64,000 bases of DNA from HKCCE3408 sp038530555 (GTDB lineage: Bacteria > Pseudomonadota > Alphaproteobacteria > Rhodobacterales > Rhodobacteraceae): contig JBCBCN010000009.1 of assembly GCA_038530555.1 (NCBI GenBank), forward strand, positions 85,593 to 149,592. The letters are read 5' to 3'. Below the pieces are notes generated by a model, which made no database searches, was not told the DNA's origin, and was given only the letters and a program-made list of their open reading frames with translations. The position numbers and the translations under genes were made by a program. Shown here one piece after another: positions 1 through 8,641 of this stretch (positions are counted from its first letter, which is position 1; the number at the start of each line of letters is the position of its first letter).

Positions 1-38
1 GCCCGCGCGGCGTAAACCAGGCGCGTTATGCAATAACA

Positions 39-72
39 CCGCCGTCGGTTTTCCCGGCGGCGGTTTTCTTTT
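39..72 (+). terminator. Rho-independent terminator of an upstream gene
   Basis: A 10-bp stem (CCGCCGTCGG at 39-48 pairing with CCGGCGGCGG at 54-63, one G-U pair) with a 5-base loop is followed directly by TTTTCTTTT. This is a canonical intrinsic terminator on the + strand. It must end a transcript entering from the left edge, whose gene is outside the window. Confidence 0.8.
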
Positions 73-193
73 GCCGATCGGGTCGACCGGGCATAGCGGC
101 CTTTCGCCGATCGCTTTCGAATACGAAACGGCGTGAACCCTTTCCGCTTGGGGGCGGTTATCTAAAGGTCAGCATTTCGAAAGGATAGCAGAG

Positions 194-466
194 ATGACTA
201 AAACGAAATTGATGGGTGTCGGCGTTGCAGCGCTGCTTTTGGCCGGTTGTAACCTGACGCAGGGCCAACAGACCGGCCTTGCCGCGGCGGGTGGCGCGGC
301 GGCAGGCTTGATCGCCGCCGATGTGCTCGATGCCAATGACAACTGGACCATCGCAGCGGGTCTTGCAGGCGCCGCCACGGGTGCAGCCATCCAGCGCAAC
401 AGCCAGACCGGCCAATGCGCCTATCCCCAGGGCAACGGGCTTTATAGCGTCGGACCCTGTCCCTAA
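194..466 (+). CDS. Small glycine/alanine-rich lipoprotein
   Basis: The 90-residue product starts with a short basic segment and hydrophobic core ending in the lipobox LLAGC (Cys near residue 19), so it is predicted to be lipidated and exported. The mature part is rich in Gly and Ala (AAAGGAAAGLIAADVL and AAGLAGAATGAAIQ), resembling the glycine-zipper segments of small outer-membrane lipoproteins, and ends in a Cys-containing tail. GAAAGGATAGCAGAG before the ATG gives a plausible ribosome site. It converges with cobS, and the two stop codons overlap by 4 bases. Function is unknown; the lipoprotein call itself is solid. Confidence 0.75.
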   Translation: MTKTKLMGVGVAALLLAGCNLTQGQQTGLAAAGGAAAGLIAADVLDANDNWTIAAGLAGAATGAAIQRNSQTGQCAYPQGNGLYSVGPCP

Positions 467-1227
467 GTCAGGATCGCCACGAACACGGCCAGCGCAGCGG
501 TTTCACCGAGCTGCTGCGCTGCCCCTAGAATATCGCCGGTCTGCCCGCCGATTTTCGCGCGGGCGACCTGGCCCAACAGGGCCACAGCGGCGAGAGTGGC
601 CAGTGCGGCCGGAAGCGCCGCGGTGCCGGTAAGCCAAAGCGCTAGGATCACCGCGATCCCCAAAGACATTGCCGTGTTGGCGCGCGGCGGGCGCCCGGTT
701 TGTCGGCTGAGCCCGTCGTCGCGCGCGAAGGGCAGGGTGTGCATGAGCCCGGCCATGCCCGCCCGGCTGAGCGCAGCGGCGACGGGCAGGGCGGCCCAGA
801 CCCCGGCTGCAACCAGAGCGCTGAGCGCCGACCACCGCAGCAATCCCACCAGGATCAAAGCGACCACGCCATAGGCGCCGATCCGACTGTCGCGCATGAT
901 CTCAAGCCGTCGCTCGGGCGTGCGCCCGCCCCAGAGCCCATCGGCGGTATCGGCCAAGCCGTCCTCATGCAGCGCGCCCGTTGTAAGAGCGAACCCCGCC
1001 ATGGCCAAAGCTGCGGCAAAGCCAGGACTGAGACCCGCGGCCATAGCCAATGCGGCAAGGCCCATGGTCGCCGCGCCGAGGGCTGCCCCGATCAACGGCC
1101 AAGCCCAACAGCTCGCAGCGCTGCGGCCCGGATCGCTGACATTGATCGGAACGGGCAGACGCGTGAGCAGCATCGCGGCCAGCGCGAGGTCATCGCGCCA
1201 TGCGGTGATGCGGTCGTTTGTCGCCAT
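463..1227 (-). CDS. cobS: Adenosylcobinamide-GDP ribazoletransferase
   Basis: CobS joins adenosylcobinamide-GDP and alpha-ribazole (phosphate) in the membrane, the last assembly step of adenosylcobalamin. The protein has several hydrophobic helices and the conserved acidic motif HEDGLADTADGLWGG, which binds the metal and GDP substrate in this family. The ATG at 1227 (MATNDRITAW) was chosen: it gives 254 residues, the normal length, whereas the longer upstream reading frame has no CobS-like sequence. It is divergent from cobT across 76 bases, which fits a shared regulatory region. No cobalamin riboswitch can be seen in that short gap. It is the only cob gene here apart from cobT. Confidence 0.93.
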   Translation of the reverse strand: MATNDRITAWRDDLALAAMLLTRLPVPINVSDPGRSAASCWAWPLIGAALGAATMGLAALAMAAGLSPGFAAALAMAGFALTTGALHEDGLADTADGLWGGRTPERRLEIMRDSRIGAYGVVALILVGLLRWSALSALVAAGVWAALPVAAALSRAGMAGLMHTLPFARDDGLSRQTGRPPRANTAMSLGIAVILALWLTGTAALPAALATLAAVALLGQVARAKIGGQTGDILGAAQQLGETAALAVFVAILT

Positions 1228-1303
1228 CCAAATGCCCTTTCTTCGCTGCCCTGGGTCTGCGCGCCTTGCTAGAGGGAGCAGGACCCTACCGCTATAGCTC
1301 AGG

Positions 1304-2317
1304 ATGAGACCGGTGCAATCGATCCAAGACTTTACCCAGGCCCTGGCGGCTGCCCCCGGCCCCGATGAAGCCGCGCGGGCGGCGGCCGCAGACCGCAATG
1401 CGCAACTGACGAAACCGCCTGGTGCTCTGGGCCGGTTGGAGGACCTCGCGCTTTGGTATGCCGCCTGGCGTGGTGATGCGCGGCCGCGCATCGCTCGGCC
1501 TCAGGCCCTGATCTTTGCGGGCAATCACGGTGTCGCAGTGCAGGCCGTCAGCGCCTTTCCAGCCGAAGTCACCGTGCAGATGGTCGCCAATTTTGAGGCC
1601 GGTGGCGCGGCGATTAATCAGCTCTGCAAGGAAGCCGGGGCCGCGCTGAGTGTGCACCCGCTCGATCTCGAGACGCCCACGGGCGATTTCACCCATGGCC
1701 CGGCCATGAGCGAGGCGGAGTTCTTGGCGGCTTTGCGCGCGGGCTGGGACGTTGTAGATGACGGCGCGGACCTGTTGGTCGTGGGCGAAATGGGGATCGC
1801 CAACACGACCTCCGCCGCCGCGCTTGGCCTGGCGCTTTACGGTGGCGCGGCGCGCGATTGGGTCGGCCCCGGAACCGGCATCGACGCGGAAGGCCTCAAG
1901 CGCAAAACAGCCGTGATCGAGGCGGGCCTTGCTGCAAATCCAAACGCCAAAATCGGCGGGCTGGCCGCTTTGCGCTGTCTGGGCGGGCGTGAAATTGCGG
2001 CGATGGCGGGCGCGATGGCGCGGGCGCGCGTGCTGCGGATCCCGCTTATTCTGGATGGCTTTATCGCCACCTCGGCGGCGGCCTGCCTGGCCCGTGAGGT
2101 GCCTGGTGCGTTGGATCATGCGGTCGCGGGTCATTTGTCAGCAGAAGGCGGGCACGCGCTGTTTCTGCGGGAACTGGGCCTTGAGCCGATCCTGTCGCTG
2201 GGCCTGCGCCTGGGCGAGGGGACGGGGGGTGTTCTCGCGATCCAGATCCTGAAAGCGGCGCTCGCCTGTCATTCCGGCATGGCGACCTTCGCGGAAGCGG
2301 GCGTCTCAGACGGCTGA
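1304..2317 (+). CDS. cobT: Nicotinate-nucleotide-dimethylbenzimidazole phosphoribosyltransferase
   Basis: CobT activates the lower cobalamin ligand by transferring phosphoribose from nicotinate mononucleotide to 5,6-dimethylbenzimidazole, giving alpha-ribazole phosphate. The 337-residue length is typical. Recognisable family segments include KPPGALGRLEDLALWYA near the N terminus, the glycine-rich FAGNHGVAVQAVSAFP, VGEMGIANTTSAAAL, and the C-terminal LRLGEGTGGVLAI, which carries the catalytic glutamate. It supplies the substrate used by the divergently encoded CobS. Its 3' end overlaps the convergent antiporter gene by 12 bases. Confidence 0.95.
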   Translation: MRPVQSIQDFTQALAAAPGPDEAARAAAADRNAQLTKPPGALGRLEDLALWYAAWRGDARPRIARPQALIFAGNHGVAVQAVSAFPAEVTVQMVANFEAGGAAINQLCKEAGAALSVHPLDLETPTGDFTHGPAMSEAEFLAALRAGWDVVDDGADLLVVGEMGIANTTSAAALGLALYGGAARDWVGPGTGIDAEGLKRKTAVIEAGLAANPNAKIGGLAALRCLGGREIAAMAGAMARARVLRIPLILDGFIATSAAACLAREVPGALDHAVAGHLSAEGGHALFLRELGLEPILSLGLRLGEGTGGVLAIQILKAALACHSGMATFAEAGVSDG

Positions 2318-4351
2318 GCCTCGGCGCGTCTCTGGACCCGTTTCGCCTGGATCGCTGTCCGGATCCGGTGCTTCCGGCTCCGCCACATTGCGTTTCGCCC
2401 GGCGCGACGGCGCACCGGCCAAGGCGCCCGCATCGCCAAAGCGCCGCCGCCCGGCCGCGTCCTGGGCGCGGTCAAGATTGCGGTCTGGGTCCGCCTCATC
2501 CTCCACGGAAAGGGCCAGATCGAGCGCGGCATTCAGCTCCCGCGCACGGGTCACATAGGCCGCGTTTTGGGTGATTGGCACGCCCGGTTTCCACAGATCG
2601 GCCAGCTCGCGCAGATTGTGCCGGTCATGGCTGTAGAAAGTTGTTTCAAGCTCATGGGCCTCGTAATCCGTCAGCCCCATCTCTTCGAGCACATAGCGCC
2701 CGGCCCTAAGCGAGCTGTCGAACACCTCACGCACGATGTGATCGGCTCCGGCCGCATAGAGGGCGTAGACATGTAGCCGGTCATGGGCGCGGGCGACGAT
2801 GGAAATCTCGGGCCGGACGGATTTGACGTATTTCACCAGCTCGACCGCCTGGGCTTGGTCGTTGATCGCCACCACGACGACCTTGGCCTTTTCCAAGCCC
2901 GCCGCATGGAGAAGCTCGGGCCGCGTGGGGTCGCCGAAATAGCTTTGCACACCGAACCCGCGCATCACGCGGATCGTCTCGATATCGGCATCGAGCAGGA
3001 CGGTGCGCAGGCCCGACGCGCTCAGCATCCGGTGCACAACTTGGCCAAAGCGCCCGAGCCCCGCGATGATCACGGGGGCGTCGGTATCGACGGGTTCGAA
3101 CTCAGCGGCGCCCGGCTCACCCGCTGGCCCTGTGCCACGCCGGGAGAGGTATTCGTAAAGGATGAAGAGGAGCGGCGTGAATAGCATCGACAGTGCCACC
3201 ACCAGCAGCAGCTTTTGCCCCATGACCACGGGCAACACATTGGTTTCGCCCGCGAACGCGATGAGCACAAAGCCAAACTCCCCGGCCTGTGCCAGTCCCA
3301 GGGTAAGAAGCCACAGATCACGCTCCCGCAGCCCGGCAAACCAGCCGATCGCATAGAGGATCAGGCCCTTCACGATTATGACGATCAGCGTGATCGCCAG
3401 GATGTCGCCGAGATTTCGCGTCAGAAAGTCGAAATTGATCCCCGCGCCCACAGTGATGAAGAAAAGGCCAAGCAACAGGCCTTTGAAGGGCTCGATATTG
3501 GCCTCGAGCTCATGGCGGAACTCGGAATTGGCCAGGACCACGCCCGCGATGAACGCGCCCAGGGCGGGTGTCAGGCCGATGAGCAGCATCCCAAAGGCGA
3601 TGCCCACCACGATCACAAGGGCGAAGGCGGTATACATCTCGCGTAGGCGGGCAAGGTGCACGAAGCGAAAGAGGATATGCAGCAGGTAGGGGCCGACCAC
3701 GATGACCGAGCCGATGGCCGCGATCGTCACGAGCGCGATGCCCCAACCCGGCAGCCCCTCAACCAGCGACAGCGAGTGATGCGCCTCTTCTGCCGCGCCG
3801 ACACTGATCGAGCCGTCTTCATTGGCCCGCATCGCGGCTGGCAAGGCGAGGAGCGGCAGCAGCGCCAGCATCGGGATCACCGCGATATCCTGCATCAGCA
3901 GCACCGAGAAGGAGCTGCGCCCGCCCGGTGTTGCGATCAGCGCCTTTTCGTTGAGCGTTTGCAGCACGATTGCGGTGGACGAGAGCGCCAGGACGATCCC
4001 GATTGCGAGTGCCGTTTCCCAGCGCTCTCCGGCCAGATACGCAAGACCGGCCAGGGCGCTGATCGTCAGCAGGATCTGCGCCCCGCCTAGGCCTAACAGG
4101 CGCTTGCGCATCTCCCAGACTGCGCGCGGTTCCAGCTCCAGACCGATCACAAAGAGCATCAAGACCACGCCGAATTCCGCGACATGCTGCAGGTCTTCGG
4201 TCTCGTGTCCAACTAGCCCAAGACCCGGTCCAATAACGATCCCGGCCAGCAAGTATCCCAGGACTGAACCGAGCCCGAGCCGCACGGAAAGCGGAACGGC
4301 CACGACCATCGCGGCCAGATAGATCGTCGCTTGCAGAAGAAAGCCTTCCAT
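2306..4351 (-). CDS. CPA2-family monovalent cation/H+ antiporter with RCK domain (KefB-like)
   Basis: An integral membrane antiporter of the CPA2/KefB-RosB type, 681 residues. Residues about 1-390 form an Na+/H+ exchanger domain of some 12 hydrophobic helices. They are followed by an RCK (TrkA-N) regulatory domain starting VIIAGLGRFGQVVHRML, with the Rossmann GxGxxG and a downstream acidic residue (LLDADIE) that bind NAD(H). A long charged tail follows. The start is the second of two adjacent ATGs, 4 bases after AAAGGAG; the first (4354) is almost too close to that site. Ion specificity (K+ or Na+) cannot be read from sequence. The Lrp-type regulator gene lies just upstream on the same strand. 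Confidence 0.85.
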   Translation of the reverse strand: MEGFLLQATIYLAAMVVAVPLSVRLGLGSVLGYLLAGIVIGPGLGLVGHETEDLQHVAEFGVVLMLFVIGLELEPRAVWEMRKRLLGLGGAQILLTISALAGLAYLAGERWETALAIGIVLALSSTAIVLQTLNEKALIATPGGRSSFSVLLMQDIAVIPMLALLPLLALPAAMRANEDGSISVGAAEEAHHSLSLVEGLPGWGIALVTIAAIGSVIVVGPYLLHILFRFVHLARLREMYTAFALVIVVGIAFGMLLIGLTPALGAFIAGVVLANSEFRHELEANIEPFKGLLLGLFFITVGAGINFDFLTRNLGDILAITLIVIIVKGLILYAIGWFAGLRERDLWLLTLGLAQAGEFGFVLIAFAGETNVLPVVMGQKLLLVVALSMLFTPLLFILYEYLSRRGTGPAGEPGAAEFEPVDTDAPVIIAGLGRFGQVVHRMLSASGLRTVLLDADIETIRVMRGFGVQSYFGDPTRPELLHAAGLEKAKVVVVAINDQAQAVELVKYVKSVRPEISIVARAHDRLHVYALYAAGADHIVREVFDSSLRAGRYVLEEMGLTDYEAHELETTFYSHDRHNLRELADLWKPGVPITQNAAYVTRARELNAALDLALSVEDEADPDRNLDRAQDAAGRRRFGDAGALAGAPSRRAKRNVAEPEAPDPDSDPGETGPETRRGSAV

Positions 4352-4395
4352 CATGCTCCTTTGCGCCCGGGTTTTCACGCGTCGCCGCGCACAGG

Positions 4396-4851
4396 CTAAA
4401 TCGGCAGCGGTGCATCCGCCTTAAGTTGGTCCATAACGATCTGCGATTGCACGCGCGCCACGGCTTTATGCGGCAACAGTACGCCTTGGACCAAACGGTG
4501 CAACTCCGACAGGTCCGCGCAATAGACCCTCAGGAGGTAGTCGGCCTCTCCGGTCAGCGTGAAGGCCGCGGTAATCTCAGGCCGGCGCAGCACGTCACGT
4601 TGGAACGACGTCGCGTGGTCGTCGCTGTGGCTGTCCATCTGCACCTGGATAAAGGCCTGAACGCCGAGCCCGAGCGCCTCGGCGTCAATCTGACCGCGCG
4701 CGCCTTGAAAGATCCCCTCCCGCTCCAGCCGCTGCCGACGGCGTCCGGCCTGGCTTGGCGAGAGATTTAACAACTCACCCAATTCCTGCGCAGTAAGCAG
4801 GGCGTTTTTCTGCAACGCGCGAAGCAGGCGGCGGTCGGTTTCGTCAAGCAT
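4396..4851 (-). CDS. Lrp/AsnC-family transcriptional regulator
   Basis: The 151-residue protein has the AsnC layout. An N-terminal winged helix-turn-helix (LDETDRRLLRALQKNALLTA, then ELGELLNLSPSQAGRRRQRL) is followed by a RAM ligand-binding domain (GVQAFIQVQM, and AFTLTGEADYLLRVYC with the conserved GxxDYLL core). It is transcribed divergently from hppD across 132 bases, an arrangement typical of regulators of aromatic amino-acid degradation, so control of hppD in response to tyrosine or a related amino acid is a reasonable inference. Self-regulation from the same intergenic region is likely. Confidence 0.9.
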   Translation of the reverse strand: MLDETDRRLLRALQKNALLTAQELGELLNLSPSQAGRRRQRLEREGIFQGARGQIDAEALGLGVQAFIQVQMDSHSDDHATSFQRDVLRRPEITAAFTLTGEADYLLRVYCADLSELHRLVQGVLLPHKAVARVQSQIVMDQLKADAPLPI

Positions 4852-4860
4852 GCGCGAAGT

Positions 4861-4940
4861 ATGCGTGAATTAAGGGTTGGGTGCAAATATCGCGTATAAA
4901 ATGCGTTTAATATTCTGAAATACGCGCAGAAAACGCGCAT
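4861..4940. promoter_or_regulatory. Candidate Lrp-type binding region with repeated ATGCGY half-sites
   Basis: The lrp-hppD gap contains ATGCGT at 4861-4866 and 4901-4906 and the inverted form ACGCGC(AT) at 4922-4927 and 4933-4940, within an otherwise A+T-rich stretch. Multiple spaced degenerate half-sites are typical of Lrp-family binding, but assigning them to this regulator is inference. A clear ribosome site (AAGGAGAC) for hppD follows at about 4971. Confidence 0.35.
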
Positions 4941-4983
4941 CAGATGCTCCATATTAGTATCATAAGCTAGCAAGGAGACAGAA

Positions 4984-6102
4984 ATGGGCCCCTTCCCGCA
5001 TGACGCGCCGCGAGCGACGATCACCGCAGACAATCCCGCCGGCACCGACGGTTTCGAGTTCGTCGAGTTCGCGCATCCCGACCCTGACACGCTGCGCGAG
5101 GTGTTCGCGCGCATGGGTTACGTCCACACAGCGACGCATAAATCAAAGGCGGTTGAGCTCTGGCAGCAGGGCGATATCACCTATCTGCTGAACGCCGAGC
5201 CCGGCAGCTTTGCAGCGCGGTTTGTCGAGGAGCATGGGCCCTGCGCGCCCTCGATGGCTTGGCGTGTGGTGGATGCCCAGCACGCCTTCGATCACGCCGT
5301 AAAGATGGGGGCCGAGCCTTATGAGGCTGATGACAAAACGCTCGACTGGCCCGCGATCAAGGGCATCGGCGGATCGCTGATTTACTTCACTGACGCTTAT
5401 TACGACGCCAATCCCTACAACGCCGAGTTCGACTGGGTTTCCGGCGCCCATCCCGAGGGTGTTGGCTTCCACTATCTCGACCACCTCACCCACAACGTGT
5501 TCAAGGGCAACATGGACACGTGGTTTCGCTTTTACGGCGATCTCTTCAACTTCAAAGAGATCCGCTTTTTCGACATCGAAGGGAAATATACTGGCCTGCT
5601 CAGCCGTGCTCTGACTTCGCCTTGCGGGCGTATCCGCATCCCGATCAATGAGGATCGCGGGGAGACCGGCCAGATCGTCAATTATCTCAAAAAGTACAAC
5701 GGTGAGGGCATTCAGCACATCGCCGTGGGCGCGCGCGATATCTACGACAGCGTCGATGCGATCGCGGCCAACGGCGTGCAGTTTATGCCCGGCCCCCCCG
5801 AAAGCTATTATGAGCTTTCGAAAACCCGCGTGGATGGCCATGAGGAGCCAATCGACCGGATGCTCCAGCACGGCATCCTGATCGACGGCGAGGGCGTGGT
5901 GGATGGTGGTGAGACCAAAATCCTTTTGCAAATCTTTTCCAAAACGGTGATCGGCCCGATCTTTTTCGAGTTCATCCAGCGCAAGGGTGATGACGGCTTT
6001 GGCGAGGGCAATTTCAAAGCGCTGTTTGAGTCGATTGAGGCCGAGGAGATGGCAAAGGGCGAGTATGGCAGCGACGCCGAGGGGAACGTCGCCGCCGAGT
6101 GA
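4984..6102 (+). CDS. hppD: 4-hydroxyphenylpyruvate dioxygenase
   Basis: This enzyme converts 4-hydroxyphenylpyruvate to homogentisate using Fe(II) and O2, the entry step of tyrosine catabolism. At 372 residues it has the normal two-domain VOC (glyoxalase-like) architecture. The three iron ligands are recognisable: His167 in LDHLTHNVFKG, His245 in GIQHIAVGARDI and Glu329 in GPIFFEFIQRKG, followed by the C-terminal helix GFGEGNFKALFESIE that closes the active site. A strong ribosome site precedes the ATG. Its product feeds HmgA, encoded about 37 kb away in this window, so the pathway is split between two loci. Confidence 0.96.
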   Translation: MGPFPHDAPRATITADNPAGTDGFEFVEFAHPDPDTLREVFARMGYVHTATHKSKAVELWQQGDITYLLNAEPGSFAARFVEEHGPCAPSMAWRVVDAQHAFDHAVKMGAEPYEADDKTLDWPAIKGIGGSLIYFTDAYYDANPYNAEFDWVSGAHPEGVGFHYLDHLTHNVFKGNMDTWFRFYGDLFNFKEIRFFDIEGKYTGLLSRALTSPCGRIRIPINEDRGETGQIVNYLKKYNGEGIQHIAVGARDIYDSVDAIAANGVQFMPGPPESYYELSKTRVDGHEEPIDRMLQHGILIDGEGVVDGGETKILLQIFSKTVIGPIFFEFIQRKGDDGFGEGNFKALFESIEAEEMAKGEYGSDAEGNVAAE

Positions 6103-6191
6103 GATTGGCTGCGGACGCGGCGCCGGAAAGGGGCCGCGTCCGTACCTGCCATGGGTTGTGGAACGCAGCTGTTCCTGGGATTGTCCCGGCC

Positions 6192-6878
6192 ATGCAACGC
6201 TCTGAGATCAACGAGATTATCACCGAAGCCGACGCGTTCATGCGCCGCTTTGGCTTCGCCCTGCCGCCCTTCGCCTATTGGTCACCCGAGGAGATGCGCG
6301 CCAATGCCAGCCGCGCCAGCGCCGTCATCGAAGGACGGTGCGGCTGGGACATCACCGATTACGGCGAGGGCCGGTTTGCGGAAATGGGCCTTTTCCTCTT
6401 CACGCTGCGCAACGGCCGCCAAGAGGATCTCAAACGCGGCGGCGGCATGTGCTACGCGGAAAAGCTCCTGATCTCAAAACAAGATCAGCTCTCCCCGATG
6501 CACCGGCACTATCTCAAGGCTGAAGACATCATCAACCGCGGCGGCGCGACGCTCGCGGTCGAGCTCTTTGGCTCGGCGCCCGATGGGAGCTTTGACGAAA
6601 CCGCCGGCGGAACAGTGCTTTGTGATGGCATCGCGCGCGATTTTGCGCCGGGAGAGGTGTTACGCTTCGCGCCGGGGGAGAGCGTCACCCTGATGCCCGG
6701 TGATTGGCACGCCTTTTGGGGCGAGGGCGGCGATGTGCTGATCGGGGAGGTCTCGACGGTGAATGACGATGAGACCGACAATTGGTTCCGCGAGCCGATC
6801 GGCCGCTTTTCTGAGATTGAGGAAAACGAGGCGCCGCGACACCTTCTGGTCTCGGACTATGCCGCCTGGCTCAGCTGA
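6192..6878 (+). CDS. D-lyxose/D-mannose-type sugar isomerase (cupin fold)
   Basis: The 228-residue product matches the D-lyxose isomerase family (Lyx_isomer, PF07385), single-domain cupins that interconvert D-lyxose with D-xylulose or D-mannose with D-fructose. Visible family features are YAEKLLISKQDQLSPMHRHY, with the Lys/Gln/His metal-binding cluster, and a second cupin motif around LMPGDWHAFWGEGGDVLIGE containing the late His and Glu ligands. The ATG at 6192 gives the normal family length; the upstream extension does not look conserved. It follows hppD with 89 bases between them and has no obvious sugar-pathway partner nearby, so the true substrate is open. Confidence 0.85.
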   Translation: MQRSEINEIITEADAFMRRFGFALPPFAYWSPEEMRANASRASAVIEGRCGWDITDYGEGRFAEMGLFLFTLRNGRQEDLKRGGGMCYAEKLLISKQDQLSPMHRHYLKAEDIINRGGATLAVELFGSAPDGSFDETAGGTVLCDGIARDFAPGEVLRFAPGESVTLMPGDWHAFWGEGGDVLIGEVSTVNDDETDNWFREPIGRFSEIEENEAPRHLLVSDYAAWLS

Positions 6879-6891
6879 GCCAGCTCTTGGG

Positions 6892-7009
6892 CTCCGCCCG
6901 CTCTCCACTCAAACGCGATGCGTTTGCCAGCTTGCGCTGGACCGGCTACAGGCCTCCGCCCGTTCTCGCCTCAAACGCGGTGCGTTTGCCAGCTTGCGCT
7001 GAACCGGCT
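6892..7009 (+). repeat. Two tandem 56-bp imperfect direct repeats with nested palindromes
   Basis: Copies at 6892-6947 and 6954-7009 begin CTCCGCCCG and end ACCGGCT. Each contains a 17-base palindrome (CAAACGCGATGCGTTTG at 6910-6926 and CAAACGCGGTGCGTTTG at 6972-6988) whose arms are identical while the centre differs. A second hairpin, CCAGCTTGCGCTGG, is perfect only in copy 1. The block is non-coding and lies between the convergent isomerase and purD genes. Confidence 0.8.
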
Positions 7010-7040
7010 CGAACTGTCTTTATCGCTCAAATATCCCGGG

Positions 7041-7169
7041 GGGCCGACATTGAGTGCGCCATTGGTCCGAGCGCCAATGGCGGCGGGGCTGGCCCCCCGC
7101 CTATCTCGTGGGGCCGACATTGGGTGCGCCATTGGTCCGAGCGCCAATGGCGGCGGGGAAGGCCCCCCG
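7041..7169 (+). repeat. Two 59-bp near-identical palindromic repeats with a 70-bp period
   Basis: Units at 7041-7099 and 7111-7169 both start GGGCCGACATTG and end GGCCCCCCG, with only three base differences. Each contains a 9-bp perfect inverted repeat (CGCCATTGG and CCAATGGCG around an 8-base loop), flanked by further G-rich and C-rich arms that could extend the stem. They are REP-like intergenic hairpins; as RNA they could stabilise or terminate transcripts of either convergent neighbour. Confidence 0.8.
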
Positions 7170-7212
7170 GTCCCGGCGACCGCGCAAGCGGGCGCAACAC
7201 AACCAACTTCGC

Positions 7213-8478
7213 TTAGTCCAAAGCCCGCCAGCCAATGTCCTGCCGGCAAAACCCCTCGGGCCAGTCGATCGCATCGACCATCGCATAGGCCCGGTCGCGC
7301 GCCTCGGCGAGGCCGGCACCCCGCGCCGTAACGTTCAAGACCCGACCGCCCGCCGCGCGCCAATCCTCTGGCCCTCCAGCGGTGCCTGCGTGAAACACCA
7401 TCGCATGGCTCCCCGCGCTTAAGGTTTCGAGCCCCTTGATCGACGTGCCCTTCTCATAGGCGCCGGGATAGCCGCGCGCGGCCAAGACGACCGTTATCGC
7501 ATGATCCTCCGCCCAGTTGACGCGCATCTCGGCCAGCCGCCCCTCAGCGCAGGCCAGCATTAGATCGAGCGCTTGGGCGCCCAGGCGCATCATCAGAACC
7601 TGGCATTCGGGATCGCCGAACCGGACATTGTATTCTACTAGCCGCGGCGCGCCCGCCTCGATCATCAGGCCCACATAGAGAACCCCGCGATAGGGGGCGC
7701 CGCGCCGCGCCATCTCTGCCAGGCAGGGCCGCACGATCTCGGCCAGCGCACGCTCTTGCGTGGCGGCATCGAGGATCGGGGCGGGGGAATAGGCACCCAT
7801 GCCGCCGGTATTGGGGCCGGTATCGCCCTCGCCCACGCGCTTGTGGTCTTGCGCCGTGCCGATGGGCAGCGCGGCCTCCCCATCGCACAGGACGAAAAAG
7901 CTGGCTTCCTCGCCCCGCAAAAACTCTTCAATGACCACCTCGGCACCGGCGGCACCGAACTGACCCGAGAGCATATCGGCCACTGCTTCTTGTGCGGCGT
8001 CCACGGTTTCGGCAACGACCACGCCCTTGCCTGCCGCCAGACCGTCGGCCTTGACCACGATCGGCGCGCCTTGGGCCGCGATATAATCCTGCGCTGCTTC
8101 AACTTCCGTGAACCGGGCCCAGCCCGCCGTAGGAGCGCCTGCAGCATCGCAGACCTCTTTGGTGAAGGCCTTGGAGGCCTCGAGCCGCGCGGCCGCGCCC
8201 GAGGGACCAAAGGCCAGCAGCCCGGCCGCCTCGCAGGCATCGGCCACGCCCGCTGCCAGGGGCGCTTCTGGCCCGATGATGACGAAATCGATGGCGTTCT
8301 CGGCGGCAAACTCGACCACCGCAGCCCCGTCTTCGATGTCGAGGTCACTCCTCTCGGTCAGCGCCGCGATCCCGGCATTGCCCGGCGCAACGATCAGCCG
8401 GTCGCATTTCGGGTTTTGCTTCACTGCCCAAGCCAGGGAATGCTCGCGCCCGCCGCCGCCCAAGATCAAAATGTTCAC
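7213..8478 (-). CDS. purD: Phosphoribosylamine-glycine ligase (GAR synthetase)
   Basis: PurD makes glycinamide ribonucleotide from phosphoribosylamine, glycine and ATP, the second step of purine synthesis. The 421-residue protein starts with the PurD N-domain signature MNILILGGGGREHSLAWA and contains IGPEAPLAAGVADACEAAG. The ATP-grasp core follows (PIVVKADGLAAGKGVVVAE), then the HKRVGEGDTGPNTGGMGAYS motif and the EYNVRFGDPECQ metal-binding segment. All diagnostic blocks are present. It stands alone and is divergent from the 203-residue membrane-anchored protein gene. Confidence 0.97.
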   Translation of the reverse strand: MNILILGGGGREHSLAWAVKQNPKCDRLIVAPGNAGIAALTERSDLDIEDGAAVVEFAAENAIDFVIIGPEAPLAAGVADACEAAGLLAFGPSGAAARLEASKAFTKEVCDAAGAPTAGWARFTEVEAAQDYIAAQGAPIVVKADGLAAGKGVVVAETVDAAQEAVADMLSGQFGAAGAEVVIEEFLRGEEASFFVLCDGEAALPIGTAQDHKRVGEGDTGPNTGGMGAYSPAPILDAATQERALAEIVRPCLAEMARRGAPYRGVLYVGLMIEAGAPRLVEYNVRFGDPECQVLMMRLGAQALDLMLACAEGRLAEMRVNWAEDHAITVVLAARGYPGAYEKGTSIKGLETLSAGSHAMVFHAGTAGGPEDWRAAGGRVLNVTARGAGLAEARDRAYAMVDAIDWPEGFCRQDIGWRALD

Positions 8479-8641
8479 AGCAAAGCCCCCGAACCCGTCC
8501 CGTTTCGCCGGGCATAGCGAGCGGTGCGCCCGGGGACAATACGCGCCACGCCTGCGCTGGCCGTGCTGTAGGATTTCCCCGCACGTTTGGGACTGTTAGA
8601 ACCGGGGCAACTGGCGCCGAGGCGATAAGAGGTCAGAGCAC

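Noticed and set aside
1228..1303. Possible cobalamin riboswitch between cobS and cobT
   Set aside because: The gap of 76 bases is far too short for the aptamer and no B12-box-like sequence was found.
6892..7169. CRISPR array
   Set aside because: Only two copies of each repeat, no spacers of constant length and no cas genes in the window.
6887..7422. Several 60-130-codon frames across the repeat block before purD
   Set aside because: They run through tandem repeats and into the antisense of purD; the repeated translation (GADIGCAIGPSANGG) is a by-product of the palindromic DNA repeats.
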